A DNA stretch of 64,000 bases from the NCBI GenBank assembly GCA_039621445.1, contig CP154955.1, positions 18,518,691-18,582,690 of the forward strand. Direction: 5' to 3'. Shown piece by piece: positions 1 through 11,689 of the stretch. Positions within the stretch are counted from its first letter, which is position 1. The number at the start of each line of letters is the position of its first letter. Source of the stretch: Euglena gracilis. Lineage: Eukaryota > Euglenida > Euglenophyceae > Euglenales. The notes beneath the pieces were generated by a model. The model was not told where the DNA came from and ran no database searches. It saw only the letters and a list, made by a program, of their open reading frames with translations. Made by a program: the position numbers and the translations under genes.

Positions 1-614
1 CCTGAGTCAATCTGTGGCTAGATCCCTACCTTCTCTAGCTTCTGTTACGCTGCAATTTTTTTTGAACGTGCAAACGTTGACCGAGGCGCAAAAAGCTCTG
101 CCAGCAAGGACACAGCTCATCAAATCCTGTGTTATCTAAATAATTGAAAATGGCACCTACCGTCTCAACACAAACCAATGCCATTTCATGGTTGCACTTT
201 GTCAACTGCCCCGTTGTCTGTTTCGGGGACTGGTTCATTGAAGAGTGGCAGGGGAGGTGCTTTCTTCACTTCCACGTCGAGGCCGTTGATGCGCGAGGCA
301 TGCAAGACAACCAACACAAGTGCTGACAGTTCCATGCACGTTGATGCACGGGGGCGGAGGAGCCCTGTCCGATGATATTTTCCTTGGCAACGTTTAATCA
401 TGTTTGAATCATTCACAAATAGAATGCCGGGTTCCTTCGTGTACATTGGCGGGGGTTGCTGTGTTTTGAGGTTTCATGGTCTGCAATTTGTGGAGACTCG
501 GTATTTGTTTTTTGGCGGATGAATTCAATGAAGAAACAAGCAGCCTTGCAATTCTCCGTGGAATTAGTTTTCAGCGAAATTCAGTTTGGGGAATTCAGCA
601 TACCTTGGTATGAT

Positions 615-800
615 TCAGGCACGGAAAATGGAAGATGATTCTTTTGCTCGCCATCACAGACAACAAGTTCGAAGTGACCGCAAGCTGTGGGACCAGAATC
701 GGCACTTTGCAGGAGGAGCTGCAGCAAGTGTTCAGCCTGCATGAGGCGGCCCTTATTGTTCTGCTGCTTGCGAATGCTATTTATGCGCACACATACCACA
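615..800 (+). CDS. possible plus-strand exon, unknown protein
   Basis: An open stretch reads as a plausible soluble segment containing FEVTASCGTRIGTLQEEL followed by a hydrophobic helix-like part. The composition is more protein-like than its surroundings, but the opposite strand is also open here. I do not recognise a family. It may belong with the exon candidate at 1146-1289. Splice sites were not resolved. Low confidence. Confidence 0.2.
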
Positions 801-1145
801 CCATTTCACATTGTGCGTGAGAGTATGTTGTCGTGCAAAACCCCTGCATACTTGAAGCCCCATGAAGAAGTCCCCTTTCAAATAACAAGAATATTTGCAT
901 TTCCCTTGTCTGAATGAGGGACATTCTCCTTTTGTTGGGATTGAATTCAGCATTTTCCTTTTGTCCTTAACACTTTTGAGAATTCAAATGAACTTGAGCT
1001 GCACAATCCCCCAGGTAATGGGGTTCCAAACAGTGGTCTTGTTGTTATGGCCGATTTACCCATTTTCTATGGGCAGGTGAGGATCTCAGAATTATCCCCC
1101 TCCCAATCCACACAATTTGTTTCATATGGGCTGCATTTCCTCCAG

Positions 1146-1289
1146 CCCGACGCGACGCCCTCGGGTATTCGGGCGGTGAAGTGCAACTGGTGGACGAGCA
1201 GCAGGACCTGCACGAAGCGTTGGATGCCCCGCCAGATGATATCCTGACGTTCTATGCTCGGCGCCACGTCAGTGGCCATTTCGTGCTGA
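1146..1289 (+). CDS. probable plus-strand exon, unknown protein
   Basis: A pyrimidine-rich stretch ending in TTTCCTCCAG precedes a GC-rich segment, and a GTATG donor follows it. The frame without stops reads through EVQLVDEQQDLHEALDAPPD and then DDILTFYARRHVSGHFVLS, an acidic helix-forming segment unlike translated repeat DNA. The minus strand is also open, so the strand is inferred from the splice signals. No family recognised. It could be an internal exon of a plus-strand gene occupying the first kilobases. Confidence 0.33.
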
Positions 1290-2854
1290 GTATGCACCTG
1301 CCATGGGGATGGGCAGTAGGCAGTAAGCATTGCAACGGTCAAGCATTGCAATTGCAATGGTCAAGTTTGTGAAGGAATAGATCGTATTAGTGACAGATCC
1401 TGAGGTGTTGAGAAAAAAAAGACGTCATGAACTGATCGGAGCCGAGGTTTTTTTTTGAAGAATGAGTAAGACCTGTGAGAGCATGAATATGCAGGGCTCG
1501 GAAATTTCAATCATATTCTAAATTGAGAGCTTTTGACATGGAAAGTATGAAGGCCTGGTGTTCTTGATCCTCTGGAAATGCAATGACTTAGTTGCACCCG
1601 CCCATGTTTTGATTTCTTGTCTGTCCATGCAAGCACAAACATGGTGGGCAGGCTGGATCTAGTGATGGGGGCTACAATTGTGATTGTGGGTGGTTGTGTT
1701 GATGACCGGCACTGAAGAAATACCAGTCTGGGGCCGCCAAAGTGGAAGAGGGCTGGCCCGTGGATGCGGATGGACGAGATCGCTGACATCGAGGCACTCA
1801 AGGAGCAGGTGACGGCCCTCAGCTGCCAAGGTTGCACTTGCAAATCATAATGGGCATTTTTTTTAAAGAAAAACAACAAAAAAACAAAAAGGGTAATTTC
1901 ATTGAAAAAAACTCGTTATGAAACAGCCGAACCATACTTTCAATCCTACTAAGTTCAAAAAGTGCCAAAGATGGTCAAAAACATCCAGTAAAATAACACA
2001 AAAAAATGCAAAAAATGCAATTTTATGGCCTTTTCATTTTTTGTGGGAGGCAGTTTTTTGCAGAATTGAAAATTGCCAAAAATGACCAAAAATGCGCATT
2101 CAATTTTTTTTTTGCAAAACGTCGTTGGCGTTTTTTGTTTTGTTTTCAAAAAAACACTGTTAGAAATAAAAACAACGTCAAAAAAATAGGCATGGCCACT
2201 ATGCTTCAAATGAGACACAATTGTGTTCCTGGATCTCTCTTGCTGCATATGATGATGGTGGCAAACCTCAGACTTGTGCTTATGGGTGCATGTGCACCAT
2301 GGGGGTGAGGGTCACACATCAACTAAGGTTATCAGTTGGTCAACTTTCAAATAAAAGTGGCACAAAACCACCAATCAAAACTATGGAACAGGGAAAGCAA
2401 GGAGATGGGGGCCAGGCCTCTAGGGAAAAAATCCGAGAAGACTTGTGATGTCTTGATTATACTACTGCTTCCCGTTCTAGATGATTGCCTTGGTACCACA
2501 AAATGAAGGACAGTAGCTGAAAAATTGGGATGATCTGCAGAAGTGACTTCCCTTGTGGCAACCTCTCTCGGGGGGTGTGGGGTCGACCAAAATCCACCCA
2601 CAATGGGCCAAAACTGGTGCAATGTCTTTCTCCTGTGTTGCTTATCAGACAAATTGCACCGGAGAGCCGCATCGTCATGGCCTTCAAATTTCATGCCATT
2701 GTCTCAGAGCGCATACCGTTGGGAATGACCCAGCGTTTTTCATCGACTCTGAAGCTAGTGTTCTAGTGAGAAAAGACATTGGAAGGGCGAGGACGTGTTG
2801 AACATGCAATTAAGAGGTTCTTTTGCTCAATTTTTTGGTTACACCTCAATTGGC

Positions 2855-3050
2855 GGGGGGTAGATCTGGCCTGGGGGGGGGGGTTGTGGGCCGACCCCAG
2901 GGTCGGCCCACTACGACCCTAGGGTCGCTAAGGTCCCTAAGGTCGAGTGGGCTGACCCTAGGGTCGGCCCTAGGGTCATAGTGGGCCGACCCTAGGGCCG
3001 ACCCTAGGGTCGGCCCACCCCACGACCTCGCTCCCCCCCCCCTGTCAAAA
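2855..3050. repeat. iterated palindromic word GACCCTAGGGTC
   Basis: The self-complementary word GACCCTAGGGTC and its extension GGGCCGACCCTAGGG recur many times in both orientations between a G-run on the left and a C-run on the right. This is the same plan (private word plus C/G homopolymer) seen in the delimited transposable elements elsewhere in the window. I could not define terminal repeats or a target duplication. Confidence 0.6.
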
Positions 3051-3146
3051 AAAATCTCGAATTTTTTTCGATGTTTTAGGCCTTCAAATACAAAGAAAAC
3101 GGAAAGAAGAAATACTGATGTTGGTTACTTATGCAAAAATACCATG

Positions 3147-3440
3147 CCCCCCCCCCCTAGCTATTCCCATAGTGGGGGGGACGGGAATAGCTCGCTGTCA
3201 TAGCACTTTTTACAAAGAACTTCCCCCCCCAAAATGCCCAAAAATCGACGTTTTGGGGACGTTTTCAAAAAAACACTTTTTGGCAAATGTGCATAAAATT
3301 GACCATTTTTTGTGAACATCCAAAAAAAAGTTGCAAAAAATGACCCCTTTTGGGTTGCCCGAGGGTCGGGTATGGGAATAGCTCGGGGGGGCCTAGGCCC
3401 CCCCAGAGCTGTTCCCCCCCGTACTGTTCCCATTGGGCCG
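3147..3440. mobile_element. probable non-autonomous element, word GGGAATAGCTC
   Basis: Copies of GGGAATAGCTC or its complement occur near both ends, flanked by C- and G-runs, around an AT-rich core containing ACGTTTTGGGGACGT. The layout matches the other word-iterated elements. Ends and target duplication are not resolved. Confidence 0.4.
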
Positions 3441-4199
3441 TAAAGGGTCCCCCCCAGGCCAGATGCGGGAGCCTCAATGATGATTTTGAAGGCCAAAAGG
3501 ATCATTTCTGGTTTCTGGGTTCTGCTCGCAATCCATTTTTGTTCCTGGTTCCCCCTGGGGGATTTCTTAAGAGCACACTGGGGCGGGTACACATTGGGGG
3601 GGGGGAACCAGCCTGCCTGCCCTCAGCTTTCTGATTTTGCAATACATTGCTTTTGGAAATAAACAAGCTCCGGACGATGCCATTTGGGAGGTATCACACA
3701 TTACAAAAAAATGATGAAAGTCTACAAATAATCCTTTCACTGTTTACAGCAACCGCTACAGAGCCACGTTCAAGGGTTAAATCAAGAACATGGCAGAAAA
3801 GTGCCATGCAAATCAGTACTCCGTTGTGGAAGGAGCGTCACAAAAGAGGCACCCCCCGCTATTTGATCCTGATACTGTTTTGCTCAATACAACGCCTGAA
3901 GTTTGTTCCAACAAGAGGGGGGGGGGTGTTAGACATGGGCGGGATCCCAGGCTGGCAAAAATTGGCCATAGGTGAGGGTATAAAGCATCCAAGCATCCTC
4001 CGAACAACAAAAATTCTTGCTGTGACGCAGCCAGTCAAAAAAAATTACCCGTGGCTGTGGCGGCACAAAAACAATTTCCAGCAACACTAACATGGTAGTC
4101 ATGCAATTTTGAAAACAGAGCTGATGTCGCTGCTCAGTTCAAAAACTTTGGCACATTGTGCCGAAATCTTCTTGTGCCGGCACATTGTGCCGGAGGGGA

Positions 4200-4455
4200 C
4201 CCTACCCGAGGGGGGGGGGGTCCAGCCAGCCAGCACCTTTTTCCAGCCGGCCTGCAGGACCCTCACTTGGCCAAGTCCACTTTGACCCAAACGGACTTGG
4301 CCAAGTCCAATTTGACCCAAACCTTCTTGGCCAAGTCCACTTTGACCCCCCCCCGAACCCCGGGGGTCCTTAATCTGGATCAAAGTTCAGCGGACGGGGG
4401 TGGCAGCCAGCTTGGAGCTGGTGGCTGGAAAAAAGGTGCTGGCTGCCTAGACTTG
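4200..4455. repeat. compound repeat: CTTGGCCAAGTCC word and CCAGCCAGCACC segments
   Basis: Three tandem copies of CTTGGCCAAGTCCACTTTGA-like sequence lie between two segments of the dispersed 'TGGCTGGAAAAAGGTGCTGG' type, which face each other as an inverted pair near 4217-4255 and 4405-4450. Related segments occur at about 18300, 19110, 28500, 28800 and 40270. It is probably a mosaic of element ends. The nearby word GGCACATTGTGCCG is repeated at 4150-4192. Confidence 0.45.
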
Positions 4456-4492
4456 CCCCCCCGGGGGTCCCCCCTGGCTGAACGACAACTAG

Positions 4493-4741
4493 TTCATTGA
4501 CACAGATTGGTTCATTCTCAAGGAGATCCCAGCACTGGTCATCACCACGGAGGACACGAGGCGACAGCCAGTGCACTACGACTGGGGGTGCACACGAGGC
4601 TGCACAAAAGGTCAGTCATCTCCAACTTCACACACGCATGCCAGCAGTGTCTCCCACCACCCTCATTTGATCATTGGTGAGGCGCTAGCTTTCTGGACAG
4701 GAGAGCCGCCGGAGACCTTCGCTGACAAGTTTCATAGCTAA
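4493..4741 (+). CDS. possible terminal exon, unknown protein
   Basis: An open frame of 82 codons with no ATG runs from just after CAACTAG (a usable 3' splice site) to a TAA at 4739-4741. It reads DWFILKEIPALVITTEDTRR near its start and AFWTGEPPETFADKFHS at its end, which looks like genuine protein. An AATAAA motif lies about 115 bp downstream. It could be the last exon of a plus-strand gene. No family recognised. Confidence 0.33.
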   Translation, partial: FIDTDWFILKEIPALVITTEDTRRQPVHYDWGCTRGCTKGQSSPTSHTHASSVSHHPHLIIGEALAFWTGEPPETFADKFHS

Positions 4742-5469
4742 TTGGGCTTGCATTGAGCTCTGAAGCCCAGAAAAAAAAATTGCAATACATGTGACAGTAA
4801 TTTCAAGTTTGAATTCATGCAATATTGTATATTTATTACCTTTATCATTAACAACACAATAAATGAATTGTTATGGAATAATTGGGCACATTTGTGAGGA
4901 ATGAAAAATCATACATGATAAAAATATCCCCAAATAAAGTTGAGCCTGCTTTAAATCAAAAATGAAATGGCACAAAAAAAAACTGACTGATAAAGAACAG
5001 CAAATTTCCATGATTTTGTGTCACAGATGACCGGCTTCATATTTGAGGGGGGATTTTGAGACCGGGGCTGTAAATGGCAGTTTCACATTTGAGGAGCCAA
5101 ACTTCTTGCGGTGATGGCTTTTGCTTCCTTCAGGCTTCCACCTGAGGCATTTACCATTACGACATATAACGTCGTCATCCTCATTCTCATTCTCATCCAC
5201 ATTGCAATCTCACGTCGACAGTCATGTGTAAGCTTTGAGAACAAAACTGAATTTTGTTCTAAGGGACACATTTCAACTAAAATTAATCTTCACAGGCAAT
5301 TTCATCACTGCCAAGCAGTTTCATTTTCACACCGGCTGCAAAGGTTTCATGAACCAACCTCCAAGCCAAGGACATCAACCTGTCAGGTCTCGCCCGGGAA
5401 ACGGTCAAAGTCCCTGGAACCAGCCAACCTGTCAGTGGGTTCTGGCACCGGACAACCTGTGAGGCGACT

Positions 5470-5650
5470 CGCGTGAGTGAGTGAATGAGTGAGTGAGTGA
5501 GTGAGTGAGTGAGTGAGTGAGTGAGTGAGTGAGTGAGTGAGTGAGTGAGTGAGTGAGTGAGTGAGTGAGTGAGTGAGTGGTGTGAGTGAGTGATGTCCGT
5601 GTGTGCGTGTGTGCGAGTGTGAGTGTGTGAGCGGACGAGTGTGTGTGAGC
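5470..5650. repeat. (GAGT)n microsatellite grading into GTGTGA repeats
   Basis: More than 25 tandem GAGT units, then mixed GTGTGAGT and GTGTGC units. Long open frames across it are artefacts of the 4-bp period. Confidence 0.95.
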
Positions 5651-5867
5651 GTGAACAAGCACGTGTATGGTCTCATGATAATAACCAACGGAGATAATTT
5701 TTGAATGAGACTACCTCTTTTGTTTTTTTCCTGCAAACCTGTATCATTCTTAAAAAAAAAAAACAGAAATGGAAATCTCGAGCATTTTCTTGAAGAAGCC
5801 ATAAGAAGTATCTTTTTGTTCCTGAGGAGCGTTTCAGCCTTCTGGCTGCCTCGCAATCACCGGGAGT

Positions 5868-6003
5868 TGCCCCCATCTGGGCGGTGTTCTACGCGAGCCA
5901 AGAACTGGGGCCTGGCACTCGGGCTGGCCGAGATAGCGGAGGAGAAGGTCCGGCGGGCTGACCAGCGGCAGCGGGGCCGCTGCGAACTGACCCTGTGGAC
6001 AAA
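5868..6003 (-). CDS. possible minus-strand exon, unknown
   Basis: A GC-rich segment bounded on the minus strand by TTTGTCCACAG and by a GTGATTG donor. At least two minus frames are open (one reads RRTFSSAISASPSARPQFLA) and a plus frame is open too, so neither frame nor strand is certain. It lies downstream of gene C in the same orientation and could belong to the next gene. Low confidence. Confidence 0.22.
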
Positions 6004-6134
6004 TACCCGCGGCGGAATTGTTGTTCGCCGGCATGAAGAGGGGCTGGGGAGAAACCTGCCGCACTGTGTATGTGAATGCAAGAGCGGTGCGGAAAATGGT
6101 TGAAACTGGTTGCAGCAGAAAATCAGCCTGCTTG

Positions 6135-6283
6135 AGAGTGTGTGTGTTCTGTGTGTGTCTGTGTGTGTGCGTGTGTGTATGTGTTGTGTATTGTGCGCGT
6201 GTGTGTGTGTGTGTGTGTGTGTGGGTGTGGGTGTGTGGGTGTGTGTGTATGTGTGTGTGTGCGTGTGTGTATGTGTTGTGTAT

Positions 6284-6323
<40 letters not shown>

Positions 6324-6386
6324 TGGGTGTGGGTGTGTGTGTATGTGTGTGTGTGTGTGCGTGTGTGTATGTGTTGTGTATTGTGC

Positions 6387-6422
<36 letters not shown>

Positions 6423-6662
6423 TGTGTATTGTGTGTGGGTGGGTGGGTGGGTGTGTGGGTGGGTGGGTGGGTGGGTGTGGGTGGGTGGGTGGGTGGGCGG
6501 GTGGGTGGGTGTGGGTGGGTGGGTGGGTGGGTGGGTGGGTGGGTGTGGGTGGGTGTGTGGGTGGGTGGGTGTGTGGGTGGGTGGGTGTGTGTGTGTGTGT
6601 GTGTGTGGGTGTGTGTGTGTGTGTGTGTGCCTGTGTGTGTGTGTGTGTGTGTGTGCATGTGT
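6135..6662. repeat. GT/GGGT microsatellite array
   Basis: About 0.5 kb of (GT)n interrupted by GGGTGGGT tracts and a repeated 40-45 bp module containing GTGTATGTGTTGTGTATTGTGCG, shown by its two parts GTGTATGTGTTG and TGTATTGTGCG, present three times from about 6170 to 6440. All long open frames here are repeat translations. Confidence 0.95.
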
Positions 6663-6865
6663 GTACGGCTTACGCAGCGGTACTCCTCTTTCCTTCATCG
6701 CAGTCGGGAGGTCCGGACAGTGAAAATTATGTTTGTGCCACACTACTCTTACATGTGCTTTGTTTTCAAGAAGCACTTCGATTAGGGAAAACAGAATAAA
6801 TCAGATGGTGCACACACAAAGGAGAAAAAAATGGGCAAGGCCCACCAATCCGCTTATCACCACAC

Positions 6866-7089
6866 TTGCCAGCCAACTTTTCCTTGGACGGAGCCGTGTG
6901 GGTGCCGGTGTTTCCTCTGACCAAGCACAGCACCCTCCAACCACATATTCATGGGTTTAAGAGTGAAGTTGGCCAACTTGCTAACGCCACAAACTCTCTG
7001 TTCAAAAAAAAAGTGGTGGACAACAAAGAGTTTCAGGTAATGATGGAAATGCTGAGGTTTGGTATCAAACTCCCTGCACACATTTTAGG
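6866..7089 (+). CDS. possible plus-strand exon, unknown protein
   Basis: An open frame reads as a normal-looking protein segment including VDNKEFQVMMEMLRFGIKLP and ends at TTTTAG followed by GTGGCAC, a possible donor. Codon use is less GC-rich than in genes B and C. It may group with the fragments at 7590-7881 and 8386-8533 as one gene or old transposon. No family recognised. Confidence 0.3.
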
Positions 7090-7589
7090 TGGCACATACA
7101 CTAGATATTCAGTACATGTGCACTATACACAATATTTTTTAATAACATATTATATGTATCATTGTGTACATTATATTTATAAATTATATTATGCATTATA
7201 TTGCATATATTGTTTGGGGCGGCACGATTGCCCTTCGCTGTGTTATGCCACAGATCCAGGGGGGCAACCCAAGCATGGGAGAGGCCCCTGGGGAGGAAGA
7301 GCCACCCCAACGTTGCCGGGCACTGCTGGGGCTTCCATGGGATCGGTCACCGAACCATCTGCCCAAATTGGCTTGTTGGGGCCCTCTTCCAGCCTAGGGT
7401 GGAAGACCTTTGCAAGGGCACTATGCTCTGTTGCCAGCTGACTGTTTCCCCAATTTCATCCAATTTCAATCGGGTGGACTGAGAGTCGTCAGTTCTCCGA
7501 ACGAGACATGACACGTGGGTTGCCCTGAGGCCCTTGGCTTTCAGGTGCCATGAATCAAACTCTTGTGCCATTTGTTAAAGTGATGTTGT

Positions 7590-7881
7590 TAAGACATTAT
7601 AGAAGGCGAGCCCAGAAGAAGGCTCTGGAAAAAGAAAAGGTCCTCACAGAAGAAGAGTCACAAAGAAACCACGTCAATCAATACCCACTCAGCAAAATGT
7701 CAATATGAATGTGACCGCCTGCAGCTTGACCATGAAAAACCTGATGGAGAAGATCGGTGGAAATGTCCACTACAACCCACCAGAAAAGCGTCATTTGTTC
7801 CTAGTCCCAGTGGGGGAAGGTGCTAAAGAGGGGGATCCAATAAATTTCATCCTTCCCACAATTGTGCGAAAAGCTGGGTGA
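7590..7881 (+). CDS. two overlapping coding-like fragments, unknown protein
   Basis: The first frame (about 7590-7707) is strongly basic and then acidic (RRRAQKKALEKEKVLTEEES) and ends in TGA. In another frame, an ATG at 7705 starts a 58-codon ORF to 7881 containing KNLMEKIGGNVHYNPPEKRH. Two coding-like frames in succession suggest a frameshift or an unseen intron in a decayed gene. No family recognised. Confidence 0.28.
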
Positions 7882-8385
7882 TTGCCAATGCTAGATCAGA
7901 AACCCTGTCCCTGGGATTCCCTTGCTCGGATGGCATTTTTTTTATGGATGCCCAGATATGTTTACGATGGTTTTCAATCGCAATTAAACAACGTGTTCTG
8001 AAAAAAAGCACAAATCCAGATCACTAAACTATTCATCACTCGTTGTGATTGGGCATTGCGATCCAGATGTCTGACTAAAAGAATAAAGAACTCTTAAACC
8101 AAACCCCTGCCAGCACCATGGTCTATAGCTTGCGACCATACAACTGGTGTGATCAGGTGAATCCATGCAGGATTCGCGGATTCTGCAGGGATGGAGGTGA
8201 AACGTCTTGCATCAGGGAGGTTACACACTTTGTTTTTTTCCAATGCTTTGCCTGTTCTGGACGCTGGTATGGAAAAAAAAGCGAGCCAGGGGCATCTCCT
8301 GGTCACCACGGAGGGGAACCATTCACAGCAAACCATTCTTTGCAGTCAATGCTTTGCTAATGCTACTTTTTTTTGCCTCTTCCAG

Positions 8386-8533
8386 GTTTCGAAGAGCTGT
8401 CAGAGTTGGCAACAGAGCCAAGAATGAGCCATATGTGTTTGCAATCAGTTTGCAGCAACAGGGAGGATCTTTGGTTCAGATGAAAGCTCCAACTCCAAAA
8501 AAAACGCCACGTCTTTCAGCTAAACGAGGATGA
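8386..8533 (+). CDS. possible terminal exon, unknown basic protein
   Basis: A very good 3' splice site (a T-rich tract ending CTCTTCCAG) precedes a frame that reads RRAVRVGNRAKNEPYVFAIS and continues, lysine-rich, to a TGA at 8531-8533. It may be the last exon of a plus-strand gene or transposon whose earlier parts lie at 6.9-7.9 kb. No family recognised. Confidence 0.35.
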
Positions 8534-9005
8534 AGAAAGAAAGCTATAATCGACAGGACTTAGCTCAGCAGGCAAGGAAGTGTTTCACGAAGGAAATATG
8601 AACAGGCACCCTGTTGTTGGTGAGATCTGCTGTGAGATGTGTGCCAAACACCTGTTGTCACGTTCAAATACAAAATCAACACAAGTTGCACCATCACAGA
8701 CAACGTTGCACCGCCCATTGTCACTGAAATCCACTTCCGTTAATTAGGTCCTTTGTGGGACAATCAACCCCGGCATTTCCTTTGTGTTTTTGTTGTTGTT
8801 GTTGTTTTACATTGTTGTCAAAAAATATTGAAATCAAATCCTTATTCCAAAGACTGCTTTGGGCGAAAAAAATATGTCGGTTTCCCCTTCGGCTGCTGCC
8901 TTTCTTCTTGTCGCTAGTGCTGTTCCTCACCCCTTTTTGCCACATGCTTTCCTCTTACCCTCCTTCGCTCATAACCTTCACACCTCCATTGTAACATAAA
9001 ATGCC

Positions 9006-9369
9006 TAACCCCCCCTTAATATAAAGCCCCCCCCTGGGGGTTTGGTTTTGCCGCCCAAATATAAACCCCCCCTGATGGAGAGCCAGACGATGGTGTCACT
9101 CAGGGAAAGGTTGAAAATTTTGGGTGGATACAACATTTTTTTGCACCAAAAATGTCGATTTGTGGATAAAATAGGAGGTACACACCGGAAATTTGGCATA
9201 AAATTGGTATTTGGTCACAATTAAAGGCAGTGAAGGTCATAGAAGCCACCCCAAAAAGTTTGATTTCCCCCCCACATATAAAGCCCCCCCCCCAAATATA
9301 AGCCCCCCCTGAGGGTCTTGAAATCCCGTCCAAATATAAAGCTGGGGTGGCTTCACATTTGGGGGGGTA
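9006..9369. mobile_element. TA-flanked non-autonomous element, word AATATAAAGCCCC
   Basis: The sequence between a TA at 9006-9007 and a TA at 9368-9369 starts with ACCCCCCC and ends with GGGGGGG. The word AATATAAAGCCCC and variants occur four to five times near the ends around an AT-rich core. The same terminal plan (TA, A-ACCCCCC...GGGGGGT, TA) is seen at 15548, 41831 and 58932. I infer a Tc1/mariner-type miniature element from the TA target. Confidence 0.5.
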
Positions 9370-9549
9370 CTGCCAAGCAGTGAGGGGGGTGAGCGCGGTT
9401 GCCTCGCACAAAGCAGCCCTCCTACGTCCTCCCAGCGGTACACACCCGGAATCCGGTCTCGGCAAGCAGACAGGGCGCCTCCCCTCGGGAGGGGTTTGCA
9501 TCTTTACCCTCGTGGAAGAGAGTTTTTTCTTACTCTTTTCACGTAGACC

Positions 9550-9930
9550 CCAGAGCCGGCGTTGCCCCCCCCCTCGTGCTCCTCGGTCCTGCTGGTGGGC
9601 GCGCTCCTCACTGACCCCTCCCACTTTCGGCTCGTGCCACAGGCCACGGAGCTCACCATGGCCTCCTTCCTCCTCGGGAGTTGATGCAGACCTGTGGGAG
9701 CGCCAACGCCCCCACACCAACACCAACGGCATCAGTGACGCCGGGGGTGAGCGCGTGGCGGCCTCCCGCACGTTCGTGTGGCAAGGCATGGAGGACGCCA
9801 AGGAGTGGTGCTGGTACTGCTGTTTGGCACCGGACCTCACCTGCCAAGACCACGAGATGGTTATCCGGGGGGGGGGGGTGAAAGTGTGTGAAGGTGTTCA
9901 TGGACCGCAGATTCCGAGGTTTGGCTATTC
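9550..9930. other. GC-rich stretch with coding-like frames on both strands
   Basis: Two plus frames and two minus frames look equally protein-like. One minus reading has CTCCCACAG followed by a short segment and a GTGAGC donor. A plus reading gives VLLVGALLTDPSHFRL. I cannot decide the strand, so I list it only as possible exon territory upstream of the recombinase element. Confidence 0.25.
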
Positions 9931-10100
9931 CTTGATTTGAACATCCATCACTTACTGCCGGAAATTGTGTCGTGCCCATCCCACATGCGTGTCAACACAA
10001 TCATTCTTTCCCCAATATGGCACACAGATTGGTTTTTCACCATTCTTCCCCTTTCAAGCGTCTCCTGTCTCCGCCTTCTTAGCAGACATGCCCTTTTTGG

Positions 10101-11186
10101 GTGCATGATGTGACACAAGATAGTGATGTCGAACTCAATCCTGGACCTTCATCCCAAAACGTCGGCACCAGCTTTCGAGAGTTTATCTTCCACTCTTACG
10201 ATGAATTTCTTACCACGGCAGGTCAAACCGAAGTCTCCCGCAATATCTTGCAATTAAAGACGCATTTCCGGAATTCAGCAGAGGGCTGCGATATCCTCAC
10301 CCAAGATTTAGCACAATCATTGGGGCATTCAGACAGCGATCTCATGCAAAAAGTGGTACTTTCTGAAATGTTTGAACGTGCCGCTCTCCACTATGACGGG
10401 CCCAATAATTGGATACTCAAACCTGTCCCCAACCCTTTGGAAACAGAACTTATGCACCTTCGCCAACAAGTTCTTCTTTTATCCAATACAGAACCCCCCT
10501 CACCTTCTGAGACCAGCCTCCGGACTTTGAGTCATGAGAACATCAAACTGTTTTCCACTTTGCAGCACCGCCTGGCATGGATGCGCGACTTGACTGCCAT
10601 TTTTAGAGCACCACCTTCTGCTGGCTTCCAGCATTCCAGGTTGCAACTGATTTGGCAATTGATGCTCAAATATCACTTCCAACACACCTCCTCATATGGT
10701 CGCCCACGGTCCTCTACACCCAGACCTCAGGCTGCTTTGCCCCTTTCTTTGGACAAAGCCGCCAAGCAAGGAGGCACCGTAACCGCGAAGAAAACCAACA
10801 GGGGATATGCAATTTTTCTCAGCTTTCAGGGGCTACAGTACTATGTCTTCCAAGCAGGTCGACTGTATAACACTAGCAACCCCTCTCTGGGACCCTGTGA
10901 TCAATGCGGTCAGTTACACTGGCATTGGCACATTCCTCGCCCAAATGAAGTCAACCTCCCATTTCCCCACATGAACACAAACCACATCTCAATATCCCAT
11001 GCGCACAACAAACTTCCCCTTGCCCATCTTCAGTTGAATGGTTCAACTCTTTCTTATCCTTGCTTGCCACTCGACAATCTTTGTCTGGCCCCAGGCACCA
11101 CCTCCCCCTTGCTTGGAGTGAACAAACCATTGGAACATACAAAGTGGCCGCCCGTAAACTTGCCTACTTTGCTTCCTCATTCCTGA
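10101..11186 (+). CDS. ORF1 of the recombinase element, with 2A-like motif
   Basis: The longest non-repetitive ORF of the window has 361 codons; the first codon is GTG, and the frame is open back to a TAG at 10080. Near its N-terminus it carries DVELNPGP, matching the D-x-E-x-N-P-G-P consensus of 2A ribosome-skipping peptides, which many retrotransposons have close to an ORF start. Later it has CDQCGQLHWHWHIP, a possible metal-binding knuckle, and helical segments. An AG at 10083-10084 after a pyrimidine tract (CCGCCTTCTTAGCAG) could be a 3' splice site just upstream. Its function is not recognised. By position it may be a DNA-binding or Gag-like partner of the recombinase encoded downstream. 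Confidence 0.6.
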   Translation: MHDVTQDSDVELNPGPSSQNVGTSFREFIFHSYDEFLTTAGQTEVSRNILQLKTHFRNSAEGCDILTQDLAQSLGHSDSDLMQKVVLSEMFERAALHYDGPNNWILKPVPNPLETELMHLRQQVLLLSNTEPPSPSETSLRTLSHENIKLFSTLQHRLAWMRDLTAIFRAPPSAGFQHSRLQLIWQLMLKYHFQHTSSYGRPRSSTPRPQAALPLSLDKAAKQGGTVTAKKTNRGYAIFLSFQGLQYYVFQAGRLYNTSNPSLGPCDQCGQLHWHWHIPRPNEVNLPFPHMNTNHISISHAHNKLPLAHLQLNGSTLSYPCLPLDNLCLAPGTTSPLLGVNKPLEHTKWPPVNLPTLLPHS

Positions 11187-11689
11187 AAGAAAGCTGGTGT
11201 GAAATTGTCCACCGCACGTGTGCTTTCGCCATCCAATCTCAACAGTTCATCCATGGTCAAACACATCCATAGGACAGCGGTATTCTTTTGGAAATTACAG
11301 ATTATCCCCACACCGCCCCCTCCAGGAGCTTCATTATACACAAAGGCTTATATCTGCCGGCCCGTCGCGTTCTTGGGCGCTTGCTTCCGATTTTTCCTCC
11401 ATGGCCCTCAATGTCAAAAACAAAGAGGCCATTATCACCCTCCCCTTCTGCATCATTTCTTTCGCCCTGGGTTTGCGCATCTCAGCAGCCAACTCTTTGT
11501 GCCACCAAGATTTACAAAACTACTTGAGCCGCCATGGGAACTCTCTTTCAGAAGCGCCAAATGTTTCTCCAAAAATCCAAACTGCCTCTGCCGAAATGCC
11601 TCCGACCATTGCAACGTTACCCCCTCCATTGGACCATATTCCTTGCCAGGCTGTTTTTTTTTACCAACCCCTTTCTTTGGGGGGAGGGG

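Noticed and set aside
7140-7210. Short AT-rich TATATTATATGTATC region as a promoter
   Set aside because: AT-rich runs are common here and no start site or gene can be tied to it.
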